Shown here: piece after piece, positions 1-9,538 of the stretch
Layout of the letters: every line of letters begins with the position of its first letter
Position numbering within the stretch: position 1 is the stretch's first letter
Source of the DNA: Roseomonas genomospecies 6
GTDB taxonomy: Bacteria; Pseudomonadota; Alphaproteobacteria; Azospirillales; Azospirillaceae
Reading direction: 5' to 3'
Length of the DNA: 64,000 bases
Assembly: GCF_008365375.1 (NCBI RefSeq)
Contig: NZ_QOKW01000003.1
Location: forward strand, 124,001-188,000
Program-made: the position numbers and the translations under genes
Notes under the pieces: generated by a model
Told to the model about the DNA's origin: nothing
What the model saw: only the letters and a program-made list of their open reading frames with translations
Database searches by the model: none

Positions 1-25
1 CCTCGGACAAGAAAGGCGGACAGAC

Positions 26-55
26 GAAAAAGGCGGGGCGCAACGGCCCCGCCTT
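26..55 (-). terminator. Rho-independent terminator of the binding-protein gene
   Basis: A perfect 10-bp inverted repeat (AAGGCGGGGC / GCCCCGCCTT, loop of 6) is followed, read on the minus strand, by a run of five T. It lies about 50 bases after the stop of the binding-protein gene at 107-1219, the normal position for an intrinsic terminator. Confidence 0.75.
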
Positions 56-62
56 CCAAACC

Positions 63-93
63 GGCCAGCCTCCAGACGGGCCAGCCTCCAGAC
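63..93. repeat. short tandem duplication (15-mer twice)
   Basis: GGCCAGCCTCCAGAC occurs at 63-77 and again at 79-93, period 16, between the stop of the binding-protein gene and its terminator. It is non-coding and probably a slippage product. Confidence 0.5.
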
Positions 94-106
94 AGACCGG
101 ACAGAA

Positions 107-1219
107 TCAGTCCACCTGGACCTTCTCGCCGTTCTTCCAGGCCCAGAACACATAGCCCGGCTGCTTCAGGTCGCCCTTGTCGTCAAAGGACAGCGAACCG
201 ACCACCGTGTCGAAGGACGGGCCGGCGCGCAGCGCCTTCTGCACATCGGCGGACTTGGCGCTGTTGGCCTTCTGCACGGCCTGGGCGTAGGTCTGCACCG
301 CCGCGTAGGCGAACAGGGTGAAGCCGTCGGTGCGGATGTTCTTGGCCTGCATCGCTTCCACCACCGGCTTGGCTGCGGGGTTGCGCTGCGGGTCGGGGGA
401 GAAGGTGAACAGCGTGCCTTCCGCCGTCTCGCCCGCGATGTTCCAGTAGGACTGCGGCTGGATGCCGTCGGCGCCGATGATCTGCGGACGGAACTGCTGG
501 TCCGCCGACTGGCGGGCGATCAGCCCAAGCTCCTGGTCGTAGCCGCCGTAATAGAGCACCTCCACCCCTTCCGACTTCAGCCGGGTGATGAGGGCGGAAT
601 AGTCCTTCTCACCGGCGGTGATGCTGGTGAAGGCGGTCTCGGTGATGCCGGCGGCGTTCAGGCGGCGCTTCACGTCGTCGGCGAGGCCCTGGCCATAGGC
701 CTGCTTGTCGTGGACGATGGCGACCTTCTTGCCCTTGTAGCGGTCGGCGATCAGCCGGGCCGCCACTTCGCCCTGCTGGTCGTCACGGCCGCAGACGCGG
801 AAGACGTTCTTCAGGCCGCGGTCGGTGAGCTGCGGGCTGGTCGCGGTGGGGGAGATCATCACGATCCCCTCCTCGCCATAGACGTTGGAGGCGGCGATGG
901 AGGCGCCGGAGCAGACGTGGCCGATCACCGCGGCGACGTTCTGGCCCACCAGCTTGTTGGCGGCGGCCACCGCCTGCTTGGCGTCGCAGGCGTCGTCGGC
1001 GATGGTCAGGACCAGCTTCTGGCCCAGCAGCCCACCCTTGGCGTTGATGTCGGCCACGGCGGCCTCGACGCCGGCACGGGTCTGCTCGCCATAGGCGGCG
1101 GCGGCGCCGGTCATCGGACCGGCCAGCGCGATGGTGATGTCGGCCTGGGCGGCCCCGGCCCACAGGCCGGTCCCCAAGGCAACGGCGGCGGCGGTCACGG
1201 CCAGCTTCGCACGGATCAT
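107..1219 (-). CDS. branched-chain amino acid ABC transporter substrate-binding protein (LivJ/LivK type)
   Basis: A 370-residue periplasmic binding protein of the type I (Leu/Ile/Val) fold. It has a clear signal peptide (residues 1-26, ending GAAQA), then the family opening ITIALAGPMTG and paired cysteines typical of LivJ-like proteins (DDACDAKQA, GHVCSG, FRVCGRD). I chose the ATG at 1219 because the signal peptide begins there and a purine-rich GAGAGGAAT lies just upstream; 50 residues of possible upstream frame have no such character. No livHMGF permease or ATPase genes are nearby, so it is an orphan binding protein. The next gene upstream on the same strand is a hybrid sensor kinase, so it may supply a shared transporter or present a ligand to a sensor. 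The exact ligand cannot be told from sequence. Confidence 0.9.
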   Translation of the reverse strand: MIRAKLAVTAAAVALGTGLWAGAAQADITIALAGPMTGAAAAYGEQTRAGVEAAVADINAKGGLLGQKLVLTIADDACDAKQAVAAANKLVGQNVAAVIGHVCSGASIAASNVYGEEGIVMISPTATSPQLTDRGLKNVFRVCGRDDQQGEVAARLIADRYKGKKVAIVHDKQAYGQGLADDVKRRLNAAGITETAFTSITAGEKDYSALITRLKSEGVEVLYYGGYDQELGLIARQSADQQFRPQIIGADGIQPQSYWNIAGETAEGTLFTFSPDPQRNPAAKPVVEAMQAKNIRTDGFTLFAYAAVQTYAQAVQKANSAKSADVQKALRAGPSFDTVVGSLSFDDKGDLKQPGYVFWAWKNGEKVQVD

Positions 1220-1413
1220 CGGTGGATTCCTCTCTCCGGGATCATGTTCTTCTTGTCGAATGCTTTCGGATCGGAGGCCGCGGTGCTGCCTCCGAAACGG
1301 GCAAACAAGCAAAGGCACGGGGCGGGCGCAACGGATAAACAGGCGTAGGCTGCCGCACGCCCGGCGCATGGCACGACTTTCGACGCGGGAGACGTCTGGA
1401 TCGGTCGGCCAAC

Positions 1414-3996
1414 TCAGTCGGCCAGCTCACGCTGTTTGGAGTCGGACGGCGGCGCGTGCGGAATCGGCGCGTCCGGTGCCAGGGCCAGGGCCAGGGCGCT
1501 CCGCAGGTCGTCGGCGATGACCGGCTTGTGCAGGATGCGGAACTTGCCGGCCTCCGCCTCCGCCAGACGGTCCGGGGCGGTGTCGCCGGTCACCAGGATG
1601 CCGGGGATCGGACGTTTCGACAGGCGCCGCACCTCGCGGATGGTCTCGGTGCCCGTGTGCCCTTCGCCCAGCCGGTAATCGGCGACGATCACGTCCGGAT
1701 CGGGGTGGCGGCGCAGGGTCTCCACCGCCTCGCCGAAGCTGCCGGCGGGAAACACCTCGTGCCCCCATTGCCGGATCATCGCGCACAGCCCTTCGCGCAC
1801 GATGGGATCGTCCTCCACCACCAGCACGCGGGCGCCGGCGCGCATCCGGGCGGTGACGGGGAAGCCCGCCGGCAGGGTCCCGGACGGTGCGGGAGGCGCG
1901 GCGAGCGGCACCTCGACGCGGAAGACCGAGCCCTGCCCCGGTGCGGAGCGCAGGCTGACCGGATGGTTCAGCATGCGGGCGAGCCGGCGCACCACGGCGA
2001 GCCCCAACCCCAGCCCCTGGTCGCGGTCGCGGCTGGCGTTCCCGACCTGGACGAATTCCTGGAAGATGTCCTCCTGCCGGTCGGCGGGGATGCCGATGCC
2101 GGTGTCCCACACCTCGATCCGCAGCACCGCACCGCGCCGCCGGCAGCCGACCAGGACGCGCCCCCGGCTGGTGTAGCGCAGGGCGTTCTCCACGAGGTTC
2201 TGGAGGATGCGGCCGAGCAGCATCGGATCGCTGTCCACATAGGCTCCGCAGGGGCTGATGTGCAGCAGCAACCCCTTGCGCACCGCCACCGGCCGGCTGT
2301 TGGCGGCGATGCGGTCCAGCAGTTCCGTCACCGGAAAGACCGCGCGCTTCGGCTCCACCGCCCCGGCCTCCAGCCGCGACACGTCCAGCAACCCGTCCAG
2401 AAGCATCTTCAGGGCGCCCAGCGCGCGGTCCATGGTGGTCAGGATCTTGCGCATGGCGGGGTCGGTGGTGCGGGTGGACAGCGCCTCCATCAGAAGCATC
2501 AGCGACTGCACGGGCTGGCGCAGGTCGTGGCTGGCCGCCGCCAGGAACTTCGATTTGGCGACGTTGGCCTTGTCCGCCTCCCGCCGCGCGTCGGCCAGCG
2601 CGGCCTGGGCGGTCTTGTGTTCCGTGATGTCGCGGACGGTGGCGATCACGCTGACCAGCGCTCCGCCGGGGCCGCGCACGGGCGAAGCGCGCAATTCCAG
2701 CCAGACGTCCTCGCCCCCTCTCCCGCCTGCACCGCCAGGGCGCCGGAACTCCACCGACAGGTCCTCGAAATCCCCGCGGCTTCCGTTCAGGTCCCCTCCA
2801 TACAAGGGGCAGAGGATCGACGGGTCCGCCGTGGAGCCCTTCAGCACATCCTCCACCCGGCGCCCGAGGGTGCCCTCCGGGCAGATCCCCATCAGTCGGG
2901 CGAAGGCGGGGTTCGTGTAGACCACCGGCGTGCCGGGCCGGGTGGCGTCGGCGATCAGGATGCCGTCGCCGCTCCATTCCATGGCCCGGTTGCGGATGCG
3001 CAACGCCCGGTCGCTGTGCCGCCGCCGCTGAAGCTGCACGAGATAGGCGGTCGTGAACAGCAGGATCACCGCGGTGGTGGCCGCGGCCCAGGCGATGGAG
3101 ACGAAGCGGTTCTGCCGCCAGGCGCCGAACACCGTCTCCACCGACTCCCCCACCACGGTGACGAGCGGATAATCGGCGGAGGCGCGGAAGGCGTAGATGC
3201 GCTCCACCCCATCGATGGCGCTCACCGCGCGATAATGCCGGACCGTCCCGCTTCCCGCTTCCGGCCAGACGTCGGATTGGCGGACGTTGCGCCCGACCAT
3301 CTCCTCGTGGAGGGCATGACGGGCCAGCAGGGGACCGTCCGAGCGGGCGAGAGCGACCGCGCTGTCGCGCGGCAGGTCCAGCCGCCCGTAGAAGCGCGCG
3401 AAGATCTCGGCCGGGATGTCGATCACGGCAACGCCGCGGAACCGCCCGTCCGCCCCGTCCAGCCGGCGCGACACCGGGATGAACACATCCGCCGTGCCCG
3501 GACTGACGAAGGGCAGGCCGATGACGAAGCCCTTCTGGTTGCCCCTCCGGTGCGCTCCGGATTTGTGCCGGGTGAACTCCTCCCACTCCAGCACGGGGTC
3601 GCGGGTGGTGGTCCGCCCCAAGCCCATGGACAGCCAGCCGCCCGCGTCGTAAATCCGGATGGAGGCGGCCAGACCCTCCTCGAACGACCGCCGGGTCGGA
3701 ATCAGGAGGGGTATGTCCCGCTCGACGTGGGACGCCACGTCGATCAGAAGATCGTCCAGACGGCGGAAGGTGGCGATGGCCTGTTCCTCGACCAGTTGCG
3801 CCATGGCCGCCGTGTGCTGGCGGGCCGTCTGGTCCAGGAAGCGTTCCTCGCGGTCGATGCGGCTCAGCAGCGTCCACCACAGCGCCGCGATGGCCACGGC
3901 GACCGCGACGGCGGGGAGAATGAGACGGGCATCCACCCCCCGCGAAAAAGCGATCCCTCGTCGCACTGCGGACCTCGACCACTGCCTGAATTGCAT
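1414..3996 (-). CDS. membrane hybrid histidine kinase/response regulator with PAS domain
   Basis: An 860-residue hybrid sensor. Two membrane segments (about 25-44 and 299-321) flank a roughly 250-residue periplasmic sensor region resembling a double-Cache domain. A PAS domain follows (about 332-456), then a HisKA domain with phospho-accepting H490 in SHDLRQP, an HATPase_c domain with N-box near 604 and DTGIGIP at 631-637, and a C-terminal receiver (VVEDDP, phospho-acceptor D773 in VADYRL, K824). I preferred the ATG at 3996: upstream frame up to 4068 lies in AT-rich sequence that looks like the shared promoter with divergent murJ. A GGGGGAG stretch sits about 15 bases before this ATG. The partner regulator and signal are unknown. 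The orphan binding protein lies about 195 bases downstream on the same strand. Confidence 0.9.
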   Translation of the reverse strand: MQFRQWSRSAVRRGIAFSRGVDARLILPAVAVAVAIAALWWTLLSRIDREERFLDQTARQHTAAMAQLVEEQAIATFRRLDDLLIDVASHVERDIPLLIPTRRSFEEGLAASIRIYDAGGWLSMGLGRTTTRDPVLEWEEFTRHKSGAHRRGNQKGFVIGLPFVSPGTADVFIPVSRRLDGADGRFRGVAVIDIPAEIFARFYGRLDLPRDSAVALARSDGPLLARHALHEEMVGRNVRQSDVWPEAGSGTVRHYRAVSAIDGVERIYAFRASADYPLVTVVGESVETVFGAWRQNRFVSIAWAAATTAVILLFTTAYLVQLQRRRHSDRALRIRNRAMEWSGDGILIADATRPGTPVVYTNPAFARLMGICPEGTLGRRVEDVLKGSTADPSILCPLYGGDLNGSRGDFEDLSVEFRRPGGAGGRGGEDVWLELRASPVRGPGGALVSVIATVRDITEHKTAQAALADARREADKANVAKSKFLAAASHDLRQPVQSLMLLMEALSTRTTDPAMRKILTTMDRALGALKMLLDGLLDVSRLEAGAVEPKRAVFPVTELLDRIAANSRPVAVRKGLLLHISPCGAYVDSDPMLLGRILQNLVENALRYTSRGRVLVGCRRRGAVLRIEVWDTGIGIPADRQEDIFQEFVQVGNASRDRDQGLGLGLAVVRRLARMLNHPVSLRSAPGQGSVFRVEVPLAAPPAPSGTLPAGFPVTARMRAGARVLVVEDDPIVREGLCAMIRQWGHEVFPAGSFGEAVETLRRHPDPDVIVADYRLGEGHTGTETIREVRRLSKRPIPGILVTGDTAPDRLAEAEAGKFRILHKPVIADDLRSALALALAPDAPIPHAPPSDSKQRELAD

Positions 3997-4118
3997 TATG
4001 CGCCAGCCACTCTCCCCCTTCAATGGACAAACCGACGACCAATGATACAAAAAGTAGAGCATATTCAAACTTTTGCGATCTTTCTGCGAGTGGCTGCCGC
4101 GGCCGGGGGCGCCACCGG

Positions 4119-5693
4119 ATGAGCTTCGCCCGCGCCATCGCGACCGTCGGCAGCCTGACCCTGCTGAGCCGGCTGGCCGGCTTCGCCCGCGACATTCTGA
4201 CCGCCGCGGTGCTCGGCGCCGGGCCGGTGGCCGACGCCTTCTTCGTGGCGCTGAAGCTGCCGAACTTCTTCCGCCGCCTGTTCGCGGAGGGCGCCTTCAG
4301 CGTCGCCTTCGTGCCGCTCTTCGCGGCGGAGCTTCAGCGCAACGGGCGCGCCGCCGCCGTGGCCTTCGCCGAACAGGCGCTGGCGATCCTGCTGACCGTC
4401 CTGCTGCCCTTCACGGCGCTGGCCATTCTGGCGATGCCCGCCCTGATGCACGCCCTGGCGCCGGGCTTCGCGGACGAGCCGGAAAAGTTCGCGCTGGCCG
4501 TGGACATGGCGCGGCTGACCTTCCCCTATCTGATGCTGGTGTCGCTGGTGGCGCTGCTGGGCGGGGTGCTGAACGCCCTGGACCGCTTCGGCCCCTTCGC
4601 CGCCGCCCCCATCGCCTTCAACCTCACCCTCATCGCCGCCCTGCTGACCGCCCCCCGGCTGGGGCTGGAGCCGGGCCGCGCCATGGCGGCGGCGGTGACC
4701 CTGTCGGGCGTGGTGCAACTCGTCTGGATGGGCTGGGCCTGCCGGTCGGCGGGGGTGACGCTGCGCCTGACGATGCCGCGGATGACCGAGGGGATGCGCC
4801 GCCTGTTCCGGCTGGTCGGGCCGGGAGCCATCGGCGCCGGGGTCATGCAGATCAACCTGTTCCTGAACGTCGTGCTGGCCTCGCTGCTGCCGTCCGGCGC
4901 GGTGTCCTTCCTCTATTACGCCGACCGGTTGAACCAGATGCCGCTGGGCATCATCGGCATCGCCATCGGCACGGCGCTGCTGCCCGTGCTCGCCCGCCAC
5001 GCCGCGGCGGGGGACGAGCGGATGGTCCGCCACTATCTCAGCCGCGCGCTGGAATTCAGCCTGCTGCTGGGCCTGCCGGCGGCGGTCGCGCTGGCCGTGG
5101 CCGGGGCGCCCATCGTGTCGGTGCTGTTCGAGCGCGGCGCCTTCGGCCCGGCGGAGGCGCAGGCGACGGCCCTGGCGCTGGCCGCCTACGCCGTCGGCAT
5201 CCCGGCCCATGTGATCGTCAAGGCGCTGAACGCCGCCTTCTTCGCCCGGCAGGACACGGCGACCCCGGTGCGCGTCGCCGTCGTGGTGACCGCCGCCAAT
5301 CTGGCGCTGGGCGTCGCGCTGATGCCTTTCCTGGAGCATGTGGGGATCGCGCTGGCGACGGGGCTGACCGCCTGGCTGAACCTCGCTTTGCTGGCCCGCG
5401 CCCTGCGCCGCCGGGGATTCCTGCAACTGGACGACCGGTTCCTGGGCCGCGCGCCGCGCATCGCCGCGGCGGCGCTGGGCATGGGGGCGGCGCTGCTGTT
5501 CGGGGCATCGCTTCTGGAGCCCTGGCTGGAGGCGGGGTCCACGCTGGTCCGGTTCGGCGCGCTGGCCCTGCTGGTCGGCGGCGGCGTGGCGGTCTTCGCC
5601 GCTCTGGCGCAACTGACGGGGGCCACCGACCTCGCCGACGTGAAGGGCTTCCTGCGGCGGAACACCCCGGAATTGGAGCCGCCCGCGTCTTGA
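4119..5693 (+). CDS. murJ: lipid II flippase MurJ
   Basis: A 524-residue polytopic inner-membrane protein of the MATE/MVF superfamily that flips lipid-linked peptidoglycan precursors to the periplasm. It begins with the typical MurJ N-terminus (TVGSLTLLSRLAGFARD, then DAFFVALKLPNFFRR) and shows about 14 hydrophobic segments, the usual count and length for the family. I placed the start at the ATG at 4119, just before this conserved N-terminus; the upstream in-frame extension is not membrane-like. It is divergent from the hybrid kinase and is followed after 60 bases by trpS on the same strand, a common neighbour in Rhodospirillales. Confidence 0.95.
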   Translation: MSFARAIATVGSLTLLSRLAGFARDILTAAVLGAGPVADAFFVALKLPNFFRRLFAEGAFSVAFVPLFAAELQRNGRAAAVAFAEQALAILLTVLLPFTALAILAMPALMHALAPGFADEPEKFALAVDMARLTFPYLMLVSLVALLGGVLNALDRFGPFAAAPIAFNLTLIAALLTAPRLGLEPGRAMAAAVTLSGVVQLVWMGWACRSAGVTLRLTMPRMTEGMRRLFRLVGPGAIGAGVMQINLFLNVVLASLLPSGAVSFLYYADRLNQMPLGIIGIAIGTALLPVLARHAAAGDERMVRHYLSRALEFSLLLGLPAAVALAVAGAPIVSVLFERGAFGPAEAQATALALAAYAVGIPAHVIVKALNAAFFARQDTATPVRVAVVVTAANLALGVALMPFLEHVGIALATGLTAWLNLALLARALRRRGFLQLDDRFLGRAPRIAAAALGMGAALLFGASLLEPWLEAGSTLVRFGALALLVGGGVAVFAALAQLTGATDLADVKGFLRRNTPELEPPAS

Positions 5694-5753
5694 CCCCGCC
5701 CGGTTCCGGGGCGATAACAGCCGCCTTCCAGAAGTTTCGAGCGAGAGACCCCC

Positions 5754-6752
5754 GTGAACCGCATCTTCTCCGGCATGCAGCCGACCCGGCAGCTTCACCT
5801 CGGCAACTATCTGGGGGCGCTGCGGAACTGGGTCGAGCTGCAGAATTCGTACGAGTGCATCTTCTGCGTCGTCGACCTGCACGCGCTGACCATCGACCAG
5901 GACGCGGAGGTCCTGCGCAACAACATCCGCGAGGTCACCGCGGCCTACATCGCCGCCGGCATCGACCCGGAGAAGAACATCCTCTTCAACCAGTCCTTCG
6001 TCCCCGCCCATTCGGAGCTGGCCTGGATTCTCTCCTGCCACACGCCGCTGGGCTGGCTGAACCGCATGACGCAGTTCAAGGAGAAGGCCGGCAAGCAGAA
6101 GGACATGGCCAACCTCGGCCTCTATTCCTACCCGGTGCTGATGGCCGCGGACATCCTGCTCTACAAGGCCACGCACGTCCCGGTGGGCGAGGACCAGAAG
6201 CAGCATCTGGAGCTGGCCCGCGACATCGCCGGCGCCTTCAACCGCCGCTACGACACCGAGTTCTTCCCCCTGCCCGAGCCGCAGATCCTGGGCGAGGCGA
6301 CGCGCGTGATGTCCTTGCGCGACGGCACCAAGAAGATGAGCAAGTCGGACGAGTCCGAATATTCGCGCATCAACATGACCGACGACGCCGACACCATCGC
6401 GACGAAGATCCGCAAGGCCAAGACCGATCCGGAGCCGCTGCCGGACACCGTGGCCGACCTGGAGAAGCGTCCGGAGGCCGACAACCTCGTGACCATCTAC
6501 GCCGCCCTGTCCGGCCAGACGCGCGAGCAGACGGTGCAGCAGTTCGCGGGCGCCCAGTTCTCCGGCTTCAAGGCGGCGCTGGTCGATCTGTCGGTCGCCA
6601 AGCTGGCCCCGATGACCACCCGCATGAAGGAGCTTCTGGACGACAAGGCGGAAATCGACCGCCTGCTGCGCCAGGGCGGCGAGCGCGCGGCGGCCATCGC
6701 CGAGACGAACCTGAAGGGCGTGAAGGACATCATCGGCCTTCTGCGTCCCTGA
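5754..6752 (+). CDS. trpS: tryptophanyl-tRNA synthetase
   Basis: A 332-residue class Ic aminoacyl-tRNA synthetase that charges tRNA-Trp. The HIGH-type signature is seen as HLGN at residues 15-18 after SGMQPTRQL, and the KMSKS loop appears exactly as KKMSKSDES about two-thirds of the way along. Length is standard for bacterial TrpRS. The start is a GTG at 5754, preceded by a purine-rich GAGCGAGAGA; no better in-frame start lies near the conserved N-terminus. It sits between murJ and pcp, same strand. Confidence 0.97.
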   Translation: MNRIFSGMQPTRQLHLGNYLGALRNWVELQNSYECIFCVVDLHALTIDQDAEVLRNNIREVTAAYIAAGIDPEKNILFNQSFVPAHSELAWILSCHTPLGWLNRMTQFKEKAGKQKDMANLGLYSYPVLMAADILLYKATHVPVGEDQKQHLELARDIAGAFNRRYDTEFFPLPEPQILGEATRVMSLRDGTKKMSKSDESEYSRINMTDDADTIATKIRKAKTDPEPLPDTVADLEKRPEADNLVTIYAALSGQTREQTVQQFAGAQFSGFKAALVDLSVAKLAPMTTRMKELLDDKAEIDRLLRQGGERAAAIAETNLKGVKDIIGLLRP

Positions 6753-6777
6753 CACCGCTGACCGAAAGGCGAGCGCC

Positions 6778-7395
6778 GTGACGGCTCCCATCCTGCTCAC
6801 CGGGTTCCAGCCCTTCGGGGACCACGCCGTCAACCCGACGGCGCTCCTGATGGAGCGGCTGGCCGGAGAGCCGGGGGTCGTCACCGCGGTCCTGCCGGTC
6901 GAATACGACGCCTGCGGCGAAGCCTTCGCCGCCCTGCTGGAGGAGCACCGGCCCGCCGCCGCCCTGTGCTTCGGGCTGGCCGCCGGGTCCGAATACATCA
7001 AGATCGAGCGGCTAGCCTGGAACCGCGACGAGAGCGAGCAGGCCGACAACGCGGGCGTGGTGCGCACCGACGACGCCATCGTGCCGGACGGCCCGACCGC
7101 CTACGGCTCCACCCTGCCCGTCCCCAGGCTGATCCGCGAGCTGGCCATCGCCGGCCTTCCCGTGACCTTCAGCGACCATGCCGGCGGCTTCGTCTGCAAC
7201 CACCTGTTCTACCGCGCGCGCCATCTGATCGAGACGGCGGACCTCGACATTCCCATGGGCTTCGTCCACCTGCCCCCCCTGCCGGAACAGGTCGCCGACC
7301 AGACGGGCCGCTCCGGCTTGACTCTGGACCAGCAGGAACGGGCGGTGCGCACGCTGGTCGGGCTGCTGCGGCAGGGGCTGGGGATCGCCGCCTGA
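6778..7395 (+). CDS. pcp: pyroglutamyl-peptidase I (pyrrolidone-carboxylate peptidase)
   Basis: A 205-residue cytoplasmic cysteine peptidase (family C15) that removes N-terminal pyroglutamate. The catalytic triad positions are visible: E77 in YIKIERLAWN, C140 in AGGFVCNHLFY and H164 in GFVHLPPLPEQ. It opens with ILLTGFQPFG, the family's N-terminal motif. The start is GTG at 6778, with GAAAGGCGAG as ribosome-binding site. It follows trpS by 25 bases, so the two may be cotranscribed. Length is typical for the family. Confidence 0.93.
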   Translation: MTAPILLTGFQPFGDHAVNPTALLMERLAGEPGVVTAVLPVEYDACGEAFAALLEEHRPAAALCFGLAAGSEYIKIERLAWNRDESEQADNAGVVRTDDAIVPDGPTAYGSTLPVPRLIRELAIAGLPVTFSDHAGGFVCNHLFYRARHLIETADLDIPMGFVHLPPLPEQVADQTGRSGLTLDQQERAVRTLVGLLRQGLGIAA

Positions 7396-7416
7396 CCCGG
7401 CGGCGTCGCGGCGGCA

Positions 7417-8178
7417 TCAGGGGCGCTGCGCCAGACGCTCCATCTCCTTCGCCCAGCCCGCGTAGTTCTTGTGGAAATCGGCCAGCGCCGGATCGGTCCG
7501 GGTGCGCTCGGCCATCGCCTGCATCAGCGGGGCCTGGGCCGCCGCCAGTTCCCGCGCGTCCGTCCGCCGGGTCGCCGTCAGGAAGGACGACAGGCTGGTG
7601 ACCAGCTTTCCCCCCGCCGGGGCCGCCGCCATCTTCGCCAGATCGTTGACGATCCAGGGCATGTATTTCAGCACGTAATCGGCGTAGATCCGCATGACCG
7701 GCGCCTGCTCCAGCAGGTCGGCGCGCTCGCGGTCGAAGTCCGTGCGGTCGAGGATGGCGTGGTTGCGGTAGACGACCGGCGCCTCCGCCGAGACGTCGCA
7801 TTCCCAGCCCTTGCGGGGAACGAGCAGGTCGGCCTGATCCTTTTCCTCGCGGTAGGGGTAGAAGGGCATGGTCCGGCAGCGCGACGGCTTGTCCGCATGG
7901 ATGCCGCAGAGATTGTCCGCCCGCAGTTCCGGACAAGGGAAGCTGTTCGGAAGATAGGCGGTGGGCTGGATCAGCACCGCCACCGTCTTGCGGTTGGGCA
8001 GGCGCACGGTCGTGCCCAGCCGGGCGGCGAGGTCGTAGGATTTCGCGTTCGACCGCACCACCGTCCAGACCAGCGCCAACGGGAAGCGTACGGCGTGGGC
8101 CACCGCGTCCTTGAGCGTCAGCGGCAGAAGCCCGTGGCAGCATTTCCCGCAGGCGGTGCAGGCGAAGCGCGGTTCCAT
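7417..8178 (-). CDS. YkgJ family cysteine-cluster protein
   Basis: A 253-residue protein with an N-terminal cysteine cluster (C7, C10, C13, C14 in ACTACGKCC) and further cysteines in PCPELRADNLCGIH and SRCRTMPFYP. This pattern defines the YkgJ/CxxCxxCC family of putative metal-binding proteins, sometimes annotated as Fe-S oxidoreductases related to flagellin lysine methylases. The biochemical role is unknown. The C-terminal half is helical and unremarkable. It is convergent with pcp (gap of about 20 bases) and shares its strand with the ychJ-like gene 21 bases upstream, possibly as one transcript. Confidence 0.85.
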   Translation of the reverse strand: MEPRFACTACGKCCHGLLPLTLKDAVAHAVRFPLALVWTVVRSNAKSYDLAARLGTTVRLPNRKTVAVLIQPTAYLPNSFPCPELRADNLCGIHADKPSRCRTMPFYPYREEKDQADLLVPRKGWECDVSAEAPVVYRNHAILDRTDFDRERADLLEQAPVMRIYADYVLKYMPWIVNDLAKMAAAPAGGKLVTSLSSFLTATRRTDARELAAAQAPLMQAMAERTRTDPALADFHKNYAGWAKEMERLAQRP

Positions 8179-8199
8179 GATCCGGGTCCCCGTCCGGCC

Positions 8200-8679
8200 C
8201 TACCGCCCGCAGCAGGCCTTGAACTTCTTCCCCGATCCGCAGGGGCAGGGCTCGTTGCGGCCCACCTTGACCACCCGGCGCGGCTCGCCCTTCGGGTTCA
8301 CCTCGCCCGCGCTGTAGAGCCATTGGCCGTCCTCACGGCGGAAGGACGCGCGCTCGTGGTGGCGCATGTCCTGACCATCGCGGCGGAAATGGATCAGGAA
8401 TTCGACGGTGCCCTCGTCGCCCTCCTCGGTGGCGCGCAGAACGTCCAGCCGCTGCCAGTCGCATTCGTCCGCCACCCGCTCCGCCTCGGCGCGGTTGAAG
8501 TCCTCGCGGATCTCCGGCGCGTGGGTGCGCTCCACATGGTCGAGGTCGCGGCGCACGAAGGCGGTGTAGCGCGACCGCATCAGCGCCTCCGCCGTCGGGG
8601 CGGGAGCGCCGGCCAGGATCGGGCCGCAGCAGGATTCGAAGGAAAGACCGGAACAGCAGGGGCAGTCGGAGGAGGTCAT
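8200..8679 (-). CDS. YchJ family protein with two SEC-C zinc motifs
   Basis: A 159-residue protein of the YchJ/UPF0225 family. A cysteine motif stands at the N-terminus (CPCCSG...SCCGP) and a canonical SEC-C motif at the C-terminus ([18 protein letters not shown]). Between them is an NTF2-like region with the family motif [20 protein letters not shown] motifs bind zinc; the cellular role of YchJ is not established. I took the ATG at 8679 with GGAGG-type purines upstream rather than a TTG three codons earlier. It lies just upstream of the YkgJ-like gene. Confidence 0.9.
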   Translation of the reverse strand: MTSSDCPCCSGLSFESCCGPILAGAPAPTAEALMRSRYTAFVRRDLDHVERTHAPEIREDFNRAEAERVADECDWQRLDVLRATEEGDEGTVEFLIHFRRDGQDMRHHERASFRREDGQWLYSAGEVNPKGEPRRVVKVGRNEPCPCGSGKKFKACCGR

Positions 8680-8763
8680 GGCGCGCAAGTCCGTCGGTGT
8701 GTCCGGGGCTGGTGTGGCAGGACAGGCCCACCCCGGTCAAGCGCCGACGACGGGCACCCGCGA

Positions 8764-9162
8764 TCAGGCCGAACGGGCGCAGCGCGGTTCGGACGGGGTG
8801 TGTGACGCTGGATTCGAAGCGGGGCTCACGATGGCGCGCAGCTCTTCGAGGAACGCGCGGCCGGTGTCGGTGAGCGTGACGATCTTGCGGCGGCGTTCGC
8901 GCGGGTCTTCCTGGGCCTGGACGAGGTCGAGTCCGGCCTTCCCGAAGCTGTGCCAGCGGCTGAGCGCGGCCACGTTGCGCGACGCGGAGGATTGGGCGAT
9001 GCCCAGGCGTTCCGCAAGCTCGCCGATGGAAATCCCTTCGTTCTGCGCGATCGTCATGAAGGACAGCGCGTATTGGATCGGCAGGTCGGGATCGAGCTTG
9101 CGAAACGCCTCCAGCACATGGACGACGGTGGTCACCTCGTCAGGGCGAACGCGGGCCGGCAT
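8764..9162 (-). CDS. MarR family transcriptional regulator
   Basis: A 132-residue winged-helix regulator. The helix-turn-helix is recognisable as ISIGELAERLGIAQSSASRNVAALSR-like sequence (about residues 44-69), followed by a wing with RERRRKIVTLTDTGRAFLEEL, the usual MarR wing and dimerisation start. The first dimerisation helix is short compared with typical 140-150-residue MarR proteins. No adjacent divergent transporter or enzyme gene suggests a target; upstream is a 376-base stretch without a clear gene. Confidence 0.8.
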   Translation of the reverse strand: MPARVRPDEVTTVVHVLEAFRKLDPDLPIQYALSFMTIAQNEGISIGELAERLGIAQSSASRNVAALSRWHSFGKAGLDLVQAQEDPRERRRKIVTLTDTGRAFLEELRAIVSPASNPASHTPSEPRCARSA

Positions 9163-9493
9163 CAGCGACCCTCCCCGAGCGAGGACCCCATCGGGCCGGC
9201 GTGTAGATGATGTTCAGGCGTCCAAGCCATATCACGAATTCCCCGTTATCCCGCCGGGCGTCGAAAAAACGATCCGGAGAGGCCCAGTGGGCGTGCTCAA
9301 CGAAGACAGAACGGCCGCAAAACCCCAAAAAGACACACATGGCTTCCTCTCGATATCCGGAATTCGCGTTCAAATGCGCAAGGTTGAAGAAGGGAGCCGG
9401 TAGCTCGCATGGTCGTATGGGTGGACCAATCGCCATGTCGGCGATTCGGGGTGGTGGGTACGATGGCTTTCATCGTGGTCTCCGTGGGTTGAG
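9163..9493. other. stretch without a convincing gene
   Basis: Open frames here overlap each other, lack ribosome-binding sites and show no protein-like composition or recognisable domain. The stretch is somewhat less GC-rich than its surroundings and presumably carries the promoter of the MarR gene. I see no clear operator. Confidence 0.5.
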
Positions 9494-9518
9494 AAAAGGC
9501 GCGGTTCCCGCAGGAACC
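9494..9518 (-). terminator. probable intrinsic terminator after the 70-residue gene
   Basis: A perfect hairpin GGTTCC-CGCA-GGAACC (9503-9518) is followed on the minus strand, after five bases, by TTTT (9494-9497). It lies 20 bases beyond the stop of the small gene at 9539-9751. The T-tract is short, so confidence is moderate. Confidence 0.45.
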
Positions 9519-9538
9519 ACAGGATCGGGTATCGCCTG

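Noticed and set aside
1456..4122. Very long plus-strand open frame opposite the hybrid kinase
   Set aside because: Its sequence is histidine/arginine/glycine/proline-rich shadow typical of GC-rich antisense frames, and the opposite strand has clear kinase domains.
4065..7079. About 1000-residue minus-strand open frame across murJ and trpS
   Set aside because: Antisense to two confidently identified genes and with low-complexity Gln/Arg/His composition.
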